A stretch of DNA of 64,000 bases from Salipiger profundus (GTDB taxonomy: Bacteria > Pseudomonadota > Alphaproteobacteria > Rhodobacterales > Rhodobacteraceae), in assembly GCF_001969385.1 (NCBI RefSeq), contig NZ_CP014796.1:3303501-3367500 (forward strand), given 5' to 3'. The notes under the pieces are model-generated. The model was not told where the DNA came from. It did no database searches and saw nothing but the letters and a program-made list of their open reading frames with translations. Every line of letters begins with the position of its first letter. Position 1 is the first letter of the stretch. Of the stretch, positions 33,953-42,305 are shown in pieces. Made by a program: the position numbers and the translations under genes.

Positions 33953-34991
33953 CGGCCCTCCTCCGGTCCATGACGGTGTTGCGCTCGACAAGCCTGCCGG
34001 GCGGGATGTGCAGGATGCGCTGCGCAACGTCTGTCGAAGTCGCCAGATCGGAGGCGAGCTTCACGGTCGCATCCATCATCTTCTCGAGCGGCTGCGCGAC
34101 GGTGGTCAGCCGGTGCGACGGCCAGCCGGCCATGGCGATGTCGTCATATCCCACCACCGAGATGTCCTCGGGCACCTTCAGCCCGATGCCCTCCTGCACG
34201 CCCTCGATGAAGCCGATGGCCACGATGTCGTTGGCACAGAGCACCCCGTCGGGGCGGCGCGGCAGGTCCTTGACGGCCAGCCCGGCCTCGTAGCCGGCCT
34301 CGTAGGTGAAGCGCCCGGCCTCGATCACCTGCGGCGCGACAAGTCCGCGCCGGGTGGCTTCCTCGCAGAAGCCCTGATGCCGCTCGACGTTGGTCGAGGC
34401 ATCGGGGAAGGCCGAGACGTAGAGCAGCTCGCGGTGGCCGAGGTCGGCGAGATAATCTGCGGCGAGGCGACCGCCCGCGACGTTGTCGCAGGAGATGCCG
34501 TAGCCGAGCCCGTCCTCGGACAGGCGGTTGAAGAAGATGACCGGCGCGCCGGCGGCCTCGCAGCGCTCGCGGGCATGGGATTTCAGGTTGGTCGCCAGCA
34601 CGATCATCAGGTCGGGCTGGTAGCTCAGCAGCAGATCGACCGCCTCGTCGGTGCCGTCGGCCTGCTCGGCCGAGGCCAGCATGACGTTCATCCCCTGCTT
34701 CTGCAGCAGGCTCGTGAGCCGGGTCATCACCTCGGGGTAGAACGGGTTGGTCAGGTCCGAGACCACCATGCCGACGATCTGGGTCTTCTTGGTGATGAGA
34801 CTCTGGGCGAAAGGGTTGGGCCGGTAGCCGATCTCATGCGCGCGCTCCAGCACGATCTTCCGGGTCGCCTCGGCGATGACCGCATCGGGGTAGAAGGCCC
34901 GCGAGACGGTCGACACCGACATGCCGAGATCCTTTGCGAGATCCTTCACCGTGATCCGGCTGCGCTTTGTCCTAGGCATCGTCTTTTCCAT
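33945..34991 (-). CDS. LacI-family regulator of the tetronate locus
   Basis: A 348-residue LacI/GalR protein with HTH ITVKDLAKDLGMSVSTVSRA (about residues 13-32) and a sugar-binding-protein-like effector domain. Starts at 34991 and 34979 are both reasonable; the second has GGAAAAG close upstream. It lies between the ABC importer genes and the catabolic genes, all on the minus strand, and is the obvious candidate to bind the 31-nt palindrome in front of the importer operon. Confidence 0.9.
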   Translation of the reverse strand: MEKTMPRTKRSRITVKDLAKDLGMSVSTVSRAFYPDAVIAEATRKIVLERAHEIGYRPNPFAQSLITKKTQIVGMVVSDLTNPFYPEVMTRLTSLLQKQGMNVMLASAEQADGTDEAVDLLLSYQPDLMIVLATNLKSHARERCEAAGAPVIFFNRLSEDGLGYGISCDNVAGGRLAADYLADLGHRELLYVSAFPDASTNVERHQGFCEEATRRGLVAPQVIEAGRFTYEAGYEAGLAVKDLPRRPDGVLCANDIVAIGFIEGVQEGIGLKVPEDISVVGYDDIAMAGWPSHRLTTVAQPLEKMMDATVKLASDLATSTDVAQRILHIPPGRLVERNTVMDRRRADD

Positions 34992-35075
34992 TTTTCCGTT
35001 TTCTGCCTGAAAAGCGAGTGTCCCTGATGTCGGCGCAGAGTCCAACGGCTTGCGGTCGCCGCGATGGCGTGGAAT

Positions 35076-35102
35076 GGCGCCCGCCGCCGGAGGGCGGGCG
35101 CC
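35076..35102 (-). terminator. Strong hairpin after the binding-protein gene
   Basis: A perfect 10-bp G/C stem (GGCGCCCGCC / GGCGGGCGCC) with a 7-nt loop lies 12 nt after the stop of the substrate-binding protein gene. Without a U tract it may act as an mRNA 3' stabiliser or weak terminator separating the importer genes from the LacI and catabolic genes. Confidence 0.5.
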
Positions 35103-35113
35103 GATGGCATGGC

Positions 35114-36325
35114 TTACGGCTGGACCGTCGCCGCGACCTTGGTCAGCTTGTAGAGATCCTCGGGCGCGTCGCAGCGGGTGCAGTTGATGCCCGGCTCGTT
35201 GGCCGCCTCGGTCACCTCGGCGGGCAGCGGCTGGATCTCGGCGCCCTCGACCGGCGTGCCGTTCAGCGCCGACTCCACGTTGACCTCGGGCAACAGCTCG
35301 GGGTTCAGCACCTCGGAGACGAAGGAGGTCGGCACCTTGCTCGGCGGGAAGACGTTGCAGCCGCTCTCGTAGCTGTCGCCCTCGCAGACCTTCACCGCGT
35401 CCGCCGGCACCCAGGGCAGCGGATACTCGATGTTCATCGGCTCGAGCTCGCGCTTGCCGGTGAGGATCTCCATCGCGAGCTTGAAGGCATAGCCCGATTG
35501 CGCCGGCGGCGAGCCCGCCGAAACGCCTGCGAGGCCCTTCTCCTGCATCTCGGGGTCGGCCAGCGCGAGACGGAAGCCCGCCGAGTTCTCGCCGGTCATC
35601 GGCACCAGCCGGTCGCCCGCGTCGAGCATCGCCTGGATCGCGCCGTATTCGCCCGCCTGCGCCCAGATGCCGTCGACGTCGGGATGCGCGGTCAGCGCCT
35701 TGGCGGTTTCCTGCTGCGTGGTGCGGTCGTCCCAGTAGGAATAGTATTCCGCGACCACCTCGATCCCGGGATACTGGCCGAAGATGTGCATCGCGCCGTC
35801 GGTGTGGCGCTGGTCGACCGAGTTGCCCGGCACGCCGCGCGACAGGAAGATCTTGCCCTCGCCGCCCAGCTCGTTGACCAGCGCCTGCGCAGTGTTCTCG
35901 CCGAAGCCCGCCGAAAGGTAGCTGACGTTGTAGGCGCAGCTCTCGGTCACCGTGGCGTCATACATGAAGAACAGCACGCCCTCCTCGCAGCCGCGATTGA
36001 TCGTGCGGTTGAGCGCCGTCGAGGAAATCGGGAAGCTGATGATGGCGTCCGCGCCCTCGTCGATCATGCTCTCGTAGGCCGAGATCTGTGCCTGCGGGTC
36101 GGTGCCCGAGATCACCTCTTCGAGCTCGACCATCTCGTCGTAGGGCGGCGTCTGCGCCAGCGCCTTGACGATGTTCGCCGCCTCGGACTGCCAGGCGTTC
36201 CCGGAGTAGGACAGGCTCAGGTAGACCTTGAACTTCTCCTGGGCCTGCGCCGCGTTCGCGAGCCCCAGCGTGGCCGCCGCGAGCGCGAGCCCCGCCGCCG
36301 TCGTCTTCAGTGCAGTCGTCTTCAT
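35114..36325 (-). CDS. ABC transporter substrate-binding protein with cysteine-rich C-terminal part
   Basis: A 403-residue periplasmic sugar-binding protein of the RbsB-like superfamily with a signal peptide (about residues 1-28, ending AAQA). It is about 80 residues longer than typical RbsB because of a C-terminal extension. It has six cysteines in the mature part, including CEGDSYESGC and a CTRC motif near the end, so disulfides or a bound ligand are possible. Motifs IDEGADAIISFPISSTALN and ALTAHPDVDGIWAQAGEYG are family-typical. It is the last gene of the importer operon; the substrate is probably a polyol, aldose or lactone that feeds the tetronate enzymes. Confidence 0.88.
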   Translation of the reverse strand: MKTTALKTTAAGLALAAATLGLANAAQAQEKFKVYLSLSYSGNAWQSEAANIVKALAQTPPYDEMVELEEVISGTDPQAQISAYESMIDEGADAIISFPISSTALNRTINRGCEEGVLFFMYDATVTESCAYNVSYLSAGFGENTAQALVNELGGEGKIFLSRGVPGNSVDQRHTDGAMHIFGQYPGIEVVAEYYSYWDDRTTQQETAKALTAHPDVDGIWAQAGEYGAIQAMLDAGDRLVPMTGENSAGFRLALADPEMQEKGLAGVSAGSPPAQSGYAFKLAMEILTGKRELEPMNIEYPLPWVPADAVKVCEGDSYESGCNVFPPSKVPTSFVSEVLNPELLPEVNVESALNGTPVEGAEIQPLPAEVTEAANEPGINCTRCDAPEDLYKLTKVAATVQP

Positions 36326-36370
36326 GTTGTCTCTCCTCCTGACAAGTCTGACGTTCCACGCGCCCGGTCC

Positions 36371-37396
36371 TCAGCGACCGAGACCGCGCAGTTTCTGGAA
36401 AAGCTCCTCGCGCAGCAGCAGCAGCGCCGCGAGAATGATGGATCCCTCGATGATCGTGCGCAGGCCGAATTCGAGCCCCAGCGCCGAGATGATGGTGCCG
36501 AGGATGGTGAGCAGCAGCGCGCCGCCCACGGTCCCGAGGAAGGTGCCCCGCCCGCCGAGGATCGACGAGCCGCCGATCACCACGGCGGCAATCGAGGGCA
36601 GCAGGTAGTCGTCGCCCATGCGCAGCGTGGCGCCGTTCGAGTAGCCGACCAGCGCGATGCCGACGAAGCCGGCGCAGACGGCGCTGATCACGTAGGGCAG
36701 GATCCGCACCAGCGCGACCGGAACACCGGCGTTGCGCGCCGCGTCGACGTTGGTGCCGACGGCGTAGAGATAGCGGCCGTAGACGGTGCGGCTCTGGAAC
36801 AGCCAGCCCGCGATGGCGAAGATCACCAGCGCCACGACCGGCGTCGGCAGGCCGAGGACCTGGCTCTTCATCAGCGCGACGGCGGCGTCGGGCGCGGCGC
36901 CGCGCGGCGTGCCGCGGGTATAGCCCAGCAGGCCCGAGGCCACGATGATCGACATCGCCATGCTCATGATGAACGGCGGCACGCGCAGCCAGAGGACGCC
37001 CGCGCCGGTGGCCAGCCCCACGAGCCCGCAGGCCGCCAGCACGCCGGGCAGCAGGTACCATTCTCCAGGGTTGCCGGCGCCCACCCAGCTCGTCGCGAGG
37101 ATGCCGCCCATGGTGATCGTCGCGGGCAGCGACAGGTCGAGACCGCCGGTCAGGATCACCACGCCCTGCCCGAAGGACAGCACCACGAGGAAGAAGCCCA
37201 GCACCAGAACGGTTTCCACCTGCGACCACGAGCCGAGGGCGGGGTTGATGAGCCGCGCGCTCAGCAGCAGCAGCACGCACAGGATCGCGACGCTGACGGT
37301 GCTGACGGTCTCGCGGGTGAGCCTGGCACTGCCGCGTGTGTCTCCGGTCTGGGTGAAGCCGGTCTCGGGGGTGGCGGTCTTGCTTGTGGCGGTCAT
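36371..37396 (-). CDS. Sugar ABC transporter permease (RbsC family)
   Basis: A 341-residue permease with a cytoplasmic N-terminus of about 30 residues and 8-10 helices. VILTGGLDLSLPATI and IGGSSILGGRGTFLGTVGG are the RbsC family signatures. The start at 37396 overlaps the stop of the upstream permease (ATGA), and the gene is followed after 45 nt by the binding-protein gene. Confidence 0.92.
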   Translation of the reverse strand: MTATSKTATPETGFTQTGDTRGSARLTRETVSTVSVAILCVLLLLSARLINPALGSWSQVETVLVLGFFLVVLSFGQGVVILTGGLDLSLPATITMGGILATSWVGAGNPGEWYLLPGVLAACGLVGLATGAGVLWLRVPPFIMSMAMSIIVASGLLGYTRGTPRGAAPDAAVALMKSQVLGLPTPVVALVIFAIAGWLFQSRTVYGRYLYAVGTNVDAARNAGVPVALVRILPYVISAVCAGFVGIALVGYSNGATLRMGDDYLLPSIAAVVIGGSSILGGRGTFLGTVGGALLLTILGTIISALGLEFGLRTIIEGSIILAALLLLREELFQKLRGLGR

Positions 37397-38385
37397 TTGC
37401 GGTCTCCGAGGCGAACGAGGAAGGCGCTGAAGACGACGGCGAGGATCAGCACCGCGCCCTGGAACATGCCGGTGTAGAACGACGCGATCCCGGCCGAGAA
37501 CAGCACCTTTTGCAGAAGCGTGAGCGTGGCCGCGCCCATCATCGTGGCGAAGACGCCGCCACGGCCGCCCGACAGCGAGGTGCCGCCGAGCGCCACCGCG
37601 GCAAAGGTCAGCATCAGCAGCGGCGTGCCCGACGACGGGTTGCCGGTGGCGGTCTGGGCGCTGAGCATGAAGCCCGCGAGCCCGTAGGCGCAGCCCGCCA
37701 CCACATGCGCCAGCAGCCGCACGCGGGTGGTGTTGATGCCCGAGAGCGCGGCCGAGCTCTCGTCGGCGCCGATGGCGTAGAGCGAGATGCCGAAGGGCGA
37801 GCGCCGCAGCACCATCCAGATCACCAGCACCAGCCCGAGCACCAGCCCCGACACCGGGATCACGCCCCACAGCCGGTCGGTCATCTCGTAGGAAATCCAC
37901 TCGGCGACCCAGCCGCCGGGCGCCTTGAGGATCACCAGCGCGATGCCCTGGCAGATGATCATGGTGGCCAGCGTCGCGGCGATGGACTGGAGCTTCAGCA
38001 CCGCCACGAGGTAGCCGTTCACCACGCCCACCGCCGCGCCGATGGCAAGGCAGATCAAGACCGAGACGGCGGCGCCGCCCGGCCCTTCCAGCGGATAGAC
38101 GGCGAGCACCACGTTGCAGATCGAGATCACCCCCGCGACCGACAGGTCGAAGCCCCGGCTGATGACGATGATCGCCTGCCCGGCGGCGGCCAGTGCCAGC
38201 GGCGCGGTGTTGTTGATCAGCGCCGCGATCGAATAGGAGGTCAGCGCCTTGGGCTGCTGCACGGCGTAGAGCACGTAGAGCAGCACGTAGACCATCACGA
38301 TCAGCCCGGCACCGGTCAGGAAGCGGGTGGCAAGTCCGGGGCGGCTGTCGTGGAACGTCGGGTGTTGCAGCTGCGCGTCGGTCAT
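37393..38385 (-). CDS. Sugar ABC transporter permease (RbsC family)
   Basis: A 330-residue permease. IVISRGFDLSVAGVISICN (about residues 76-94) and LGGTSLSGGRGGVFATMMG are conserved family motifs. ATG 38385 overlaps the ATPase stop by 4 bp. It forms a heterodimer with the permease encoded next. Confidence 0.92.
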   Translation of the reverse strand: MTDAQLQHPTFHDSRPGLATRFLTGAGLIVMVYVLLYVLYAVQQPKALTSYSIAALINNTAPLALAAAGQAIIVISRGFDLSVAGVISICNVVLAVYPLEGPGGAAVSVLICLAIGAAVGVVNGYLVAVLKLQSIAATLATMIICQGIALVILKAPGGWVAEWISYEMTDRLWGVIPVSGLVLGLVLVIWMVLRRSPFGISLYAIGADESSAALSGINTTRVRLLAHVVAGCAYGLAGFMLSAQTATGNPSSGTPLLMLTFAAVALGGTSLSGGRGGVFATMMGAATLTLLQKVLFSAGIASFYTGMFQGAVLILAVVFSAFLVRLGDRK

Positions 38386-39953
38386 GCGGGCACTCCTTCG
38401 GTAGTCTCCGGGGCGACGTGGCCCAGCATGGCCGCGACGAGGGATTGCTCGGTGATCTCGGCGGCCTCGAAATGGCGGGTGATGCGCCCGACGTAGAAGG
38501 CGAGGCAACGGTCGGCGAGCTGGACGATCTCGGGAAGCTCGGACGAGTAGAACAGCACCGCCCCGCCCTCGTCGGCAAAGGCGCGGATGGCGGCGTAGAT
38601 CGACTGCTTGGTGCCCACGTCGACGCCGCGCGACGGGTCGAACAGCAGCAGCGTCTTGGCGCCGGTAGCAAGGGTCCGGGCGATCAGTGCCTTCTGCTGG
38701 TTGCCGCCCGACAGGTCGCCGATGGGAAAGCTCAGGTAGCGCGGGTTCATCTCGACGCGGTCGGCGGCGGCCTGCGCCACCGACATCTCGCGCCCCTGCG
38801 AGATCAGCGTGCCGCGCGCCGCCTGCCCCATCACCGGCAGCACCACGTTGGTGGCGGCGCTGAGACCGGAGAGGATGCCCTCGGTCTTGCGCTCTTCGGG
38901 CAGGTAGGCGATGCCGCTCCCGGTCTTCAGCGCGTCGCGCGGGCCGGACAGTTTCACCGGCGTGCCGTCCACCTCGATCCGGCCGGAATGCGGGCTTTCA
39001 AGGCCCGCGAGCATCCGGAACAACTCCTGCTGCCCCTGCCCTTCCAGCGCCGCGACCCCGAGGATCTCGCCGGGCCGCAGGTCGAAACTCATGTCGTGCA
39101 GGTCGTGCCCCGACAGCCCGCTGACCGCCAGTCGCGCCGGCGCGTCCGAGGCGGGCCGCTTGGCGCGCGGCTTGCGCTCGTGGGCGGATTTCCGGCCCAC
39201 CATCATCTCGAAGATGTCGCCGTCGGACGCATCGCCGAGGTCGACCGAGGCGATGGTCGTGCCGTTGCGCAGAACGGTGGCCTCGGTGCAGATCTCGCGG
39301 ACCTCGGCAAGCCGGTGCGAGATGTAGAGCACCGCGACCCCGCGCCGGGTGGCCTGCCGGATCTGGTCGAACAGCCAGTCGGTTTCCGCGAGCGAGGCGG
39401 TGGGCTCGTCGAGGATCAGCACCTGCCCCGCGTTGTCGATGGCGCGGGTGATCTCGATGCGCTGCCGGTCGGCGAGCGCCAGCTTGGCAACCGTCGGCGG
39501 CGGGTCGATCCGCTCGAGCCCGTGGCGGGCGAGGATCTCGGCCCCGGCCTCGAGCGTGCGCCGCGTCGAGACCATGCCGGCGAAGGCGCGCGGGAGATCG
39601 GGCAGCAGCAGGTTCTGCGCGACGCTCAGGTTGGGAACGAGGCTCAGCTCCTGGAAGGCGGTGGCGACCTTGCGGGTGCGGGCATCGAGCAGCGACTGCA
39701 GCGCGTAGGGCGCGCCGTTCAGAAGCATGGTCCCCGCGTCGGGCGCGACGGCACCGGTCAGGATGCGCACGAGCGTGGATTTGCCCGCGCCGTTCTCGCC
39801 CAGCAGTGCGTGAACCTTCCCCGCCGCGAGCGAGATGTCGGCATGCTCCAGCGCCACGGTGGCGCCGTATGCCTTGTGCAATCCTGCAGCGCTCAGCGCG
39901 GCGCGCTCCGCACCGGGCTCGGCTCCCGAAGGCTCGGGCCGATCGTCGAACAT
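38382..39953 (-). CDS. Sugar ABC transporter ATP-binding protein (RbsA type)
   Basis: A 523-residue double ATPase: Walker A GENGAGKST at residues 52-60, LALADRQRIEITRAI as first signature, VLILDEPTASL as Walker B; second half with degenerate Walker A (LEGQGQQELF), LSGGNQQKALIARTL and LLLFDPSRGVDVG. ATG 39953 follows GGGAGGAG with good spacing; the frame is open further upstream but the extra codons would cross the palindrome and promoter. It is the first gene of the minus-strand importer operon. Confidence 0.93.
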   Translation of the reverse strand: MFDDRPEPSGAEPGAERAALSAAGLHKAYGATVALEHADISLAAGKVHALLGENGAGKSTLVRILTGAVAPDAGTMLLNGAPYALQSLLDARTRKVATAFQELSLVPNLSVAQNLLLPDLPRAFAGMVSTRRTLEAGAEILARHGLERIDPPPTVAKLALADRQRIEITRAIDNAGQVLILDEPTASLAETDWLFDQIRQATRRGVAVLYISHRLAEVREICTEATVLRNGTTIASVDLGDASDGDIFEMMVGRKSAHERKPRAKRPASDAPARLAVSGLSGHDLHDMSFDLRPGEILGVAALEGQGQQELFRMLAGLESPHSGRIEVDGTPVKLSGPRDALKTGSGIAYLPEERKTEGILSGLSAATNVVLPVMGQAARGTLISQGREMSVAQAAADRVEMNPRYLSFPIGDLSGGNQQKALIARTLATGAKTLLLFDPSRGVDVGTKQSIYAAIRAFADEGGAVLFYSSELPEIVQLADRCLAFYVGRITRHFEAAEITEQSLVAAMLGHVAPETTEGVPA

Positions 39954-39991
39954 GGTGGTCTCCTCCCTGCGTCCCCGAGGTCGTTCCGCGC

Positions 39992-40022
39992 AATGGGAAC
40001 GTTCTCTGAGAACGTTCCCATT
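39992..40022. promoter_or_regulatory. 31-nt perfect palindrome, likely LacI operator pair
   Basis: AATGGGAACGTTCTC (39992-40006), a central T, then the exact complement (40008-40022). Each arm contains AACGTT, so the element can be read as two overlapping GGGAACGTTC-type sites. It lies 39 bp upstream of the ATPase start and abuts the predicted -10 box, an ideal repressor position. The LacI encoded at 34991-33945 is the natural candidate ligand. Confidence 0.7.
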
Positions 40023-40049
40023 AGCAGCATCTAAAGGGATTCGCGTCAA
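40020..40049 (-). promoter_or_regulatory. Predicted promoter of the importer operon
   Basis: On the minus strand TTGACG (40049-40044) and GCTAAT (40025-40020) are separated by 18 nt. The -10 box overlaps the outer bases of the 31-nt palindrome, so repressor binding would block transcription initiation. Confidence 0.5.
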
Positions 40050-40213
40050 GACCTTCATGAGGATTTGCCGCCACAGGCCGCGCGACGCATCGCGCGCCAT
40101 TCAGATTAGGTATTAGATTTCATAATCTTGCGGGCAGATCTGCTCGAACGCATTTCCTTGCACAGCACCGGCGCCGTCGCGGCGCAATGCCCGCAGCCGC
40201 CGGTCGCGAAACG

Positions 40214-40245
40214 AAAAACGCCCCGGCACGTTGCATGCCGGGGCG
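40214..40245 (-). terminator. Rho-independent terminator after pdxA2
   Basis: On the minus strand a perfect 10-bp stem (CGCCCCGGCA / TGCCGGGGCG) with a 7-nt loop is followed directly by TTTTTCGTTT. It lies 55 nt past the pdxA2 stop and closes the operon that begins with tctB. This is the clearest intrinsic terminator in the window. Confidence 0.85.
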
Positions 40246-40299
40246 TGGTCATTTCCAGGGGGGAGTCGCCGAACGACGGCCCTCCGGTGGGTGGGACCC

Positions 40300-41292
40300 T
40301 CAGGCCATCTGCGCGCGCTTTGCGGCCGAGAGCTTCCCCGCGTAGTCCAGCGCGGCCAGCATGTTGACGTGGTTCGCCTTGCCGGTGCCCGCGATGTCGA
40401 AGGCGGTGCCGTGATCGACCGAGCAACGGTCGATCGGCAGGCCCAGCGAGACGTTCACCGCCGTGTCGAAGGCGATGAGCTTGATCGGGATGTGGCCCTG
40501 GTCATGATACTGCGCGATGACGAGGTCGAAGGCGCCGGTGTTGGCGCGGTGATAGACCGTGTCCGCCGAGATCGGGCCCTGCACGTCGATGCCCTCTTTC
40601 TGCGCCATCGCGACGCCCGGTGCGATCTGCGTGTCGTCCTCGCGGCCGAACAGCCCGTCCTCGCCGCAGTGCGGGTTGATCCCGGCGACGGCGATGCGCG
40701 GCGCGGCGATGCCCATGCGGCGCAGGTGATTGTGGCCGGTGCGGATCGTCTCGAGCACGCGCTCGGGCGTTGCCCGGTCGATGGCGTCCTTGAGCGACAC
40801 GTGTGTCGAGACGTGCAACACGTTGAGCGTCGGCGAGGCCAGCAGCATCCACGACGACTTGCAGCCGGTGAGATGCGCGAGCATCCCGGTGTGACCGTCG
40901 TAGTGGTGGCCGGCTGAGTTCAGAGCCGCCTTGTTGATCGGCGCCGTCACGATGCACGAGGCATCCCCCGCGCTCGTCAGATCGACGGCTTTCTTGATGT
41001 AGCGGAAGCAGGCCTCGCCACAGGCTTCTGACAGCACGCCGAACTTGCCCGGCAGGCCGTCCACCGGCACGTGGATCATCTGCAGCGCCGAGGCATCGCC
41101 GCCCGGGCCCTGCGGCCTGAGCCCGAGTTCGAGACCCGCGGCCCGCACGGCGCGCTCCATCGTGTCGCTGTCGCCGATCACGGCGTAGCGGGCGCGCTCT
41201 TCGGGGCTGAGGCCGGCCATGGCCTTGGCGGTCACCTCGGCGCCGACGCCGGACGGGTCGCCCATGGTGATGACAATCGGTTGCTCTGACAT
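40300..41292 (-). CDS. pdxA2: D-threonate/D-erythronate 4-phosphate dehydrogenase (PdxA family, PdxA2)
   Basis: A 330-residue PdxA-family protein starting [12 protein letters not shown], with the metal-binding region [10 protein letters not shown] (about residues 127-136) and [13 protein letters not shown] near 263. PdxA2 proteins oxidise 4-phospho-D-threonate or -erythronate, and the product loses CO2 to give dihydroxyacetone phosphate. The four-carbon-acid kinase gene (DUF1537) in the divergent half of the locus provides the substrate, so PdxA2 is preferred over the vitamin B6 enzyme PdxA. The gene ends an operon with a strong terminator. Confidence 0.85.
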   Translation of the reverse strand: MSEQPIVITMGDPSGVGAEVTAKAMAGLSPEERARYAVIGDSDTMERAVRAAGLELGLRPQGPGGDASALQMIHVPVDGLPGKFGVLSEACGEACFRYIKKAVDLTSAGDASCIVTAPINKAALNSAGHHYDGHTGMLAHLTGCKSSWMLLASPTLNVLHVSTHVSLKDAIDRATPERVLETIRTGHNHLRRMGIAAPRIAVAGINPHCGEDGLFGREDDTQIAPGVAMAQKEGIDVQGPISADTVYHRANTGAFDLVIAQYHDQGHIPIKLIAFDTAVNVSLGLPIDRCSVDHGTAFDIAGTGKANHVNMLAALDYAGKLSAAKRAQMA

Positions 41293-41324
41293 CTTGGTCT
41301 CTCCGGAAGGTCTGGCGGCATCCC

Positions 41325-42305
41325 TCAGCGGGACGCCAGCTCTTTTGCGTTCAGCATGCGGGGCGGCGTCTCGCCCGCGAGCACGGCATCGAGGCTTTCG
41401 ATCACCATCAGGCCGACGTTCTCGAGCGCCTCCTTGGTATCCGCCCCGGAATGCGGCGTGAAGACCGCGCGGGGATGCGAGAAGATCGGGTGCGTCGTGT
41501 CCGGCGGCTCGCTCACGTAGGCGTCGATGGCAACGCCGCCAAGCCGGTCCGCGTCGAGCGCCGCGACGACCGCATCGAGATCCACCACCTCGCCACGGGC
41601 AAGGTTGATGAGCTTTGCGTCGGGCTTCATCAGCGCGAGCGTGTCCTCGTTGATGAGTGCGGCATTGTCGGCCCCGCCGAAGACATGGAGCGAGACGTAG
41701 TCCGACTGCCCGAGAAGCTCTTCGAGCGACAGGAAGGTCACGCCGTGCTCGGCCGCGAAGGCCTCGTCGGGATACATGTCGGTCGCGACGACCTGCATGC
41801 CCAGCCCCCGGGCGAGCTTTGCCAGCCGCTTGCCGATGTTGCCGAGACCCACGATGCCCAGCGTCTTGCCGCCGAGCTGCGTGCCGATGCGCCGGTCCCA
41901 GCCACCGCCGGTGACCGAGACATGCCCCTGCGGGATCCAGCGCGCCATCGAGAACATCAGCCCCACGGCGAGTTCGGCCACCGCGTCGGCGTTGGCCGCG
42001 GGCGTGTTGCAGACCGGCAGGCCGGCCGCCGTGCAGGCGGGAATGTCGATGTTGTCGACGCCCACACCGTGCTTGATGACCGCTTTCAGCTTGCCACCCT
42101 GCTCAAGCGTCTCGGGGGTCACCGGCACAAGGCCCACGACCAGCGCGTCGGCGCGGCCGATGTGCTCGGAGACACCACCGTCGGGCTTCGAGGTATCGGT
42201 GCAGGTGATGAACTCCCACCCCCGCTCGGCGATGAGCTCGGGCACCCGGCCGTGCTTTCCGAAGCCCGGCGAGGTGCTGACGATCACGGGTTTGCCGTCC
42301 GCCAT
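41325..42305 (-). CDS. D-2-hydroxyacid dehydrogenase (phosphoglycerate-dehydrogenase-like)
   Basis: A 326-residue NAD-dependent D-isomer 2-hydroxyacid dehydrogenase. The cofactor motif [18 protein letters not shown] is near residues 152-169; the catalytic Arg (NLARGE), Glu (YVSEPPD) and His (TPHSGA) are present. There is no regulatory ACT domain, so it is catabolic rather than serine biosynthetic. ATG 42305 overlaps the stop of the DapA-like gene. It may reduce or oxidise a 2-oxo acid made by that lyase. Confidence 0.85.
   Translation of the reverse strand: MADGKPVIVSTSPGFGKHGRVPELIAERGWEFITCTDTSKPDGGVSEHIGRADALVVGLVPVTPETLEQGGKLKAVIKHGVGVDNIDIPACTAAGLPVCNTPAANADAVAELAVGLMFSMARWIPQGHVSVTGGGWDRRIGTQLGGKTLGIVGLGNIGKRLAKLARGLGMQVVATDMYPDEAFAAEHGVTFLSLEELLGQSDYVSLHVFGGADNAALINEDTLALMKPDAKLINLARGEVVDLDAVVAALDADRLGGVAIDAYVSEPPDTTHPIFSHPRAVFTPHSGADTKEALENVGLMVIESLDAVLAGETPPRMLNAKELASR

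Noticed and set aside
40300..41292. Vitamin B6 biosynthetic pdxA
   Set aside because: The typical pdxA neighbours (ksgA, surA) are absent, and a DUF1537 kinase is in the same locus, which is the PdxA2 context.
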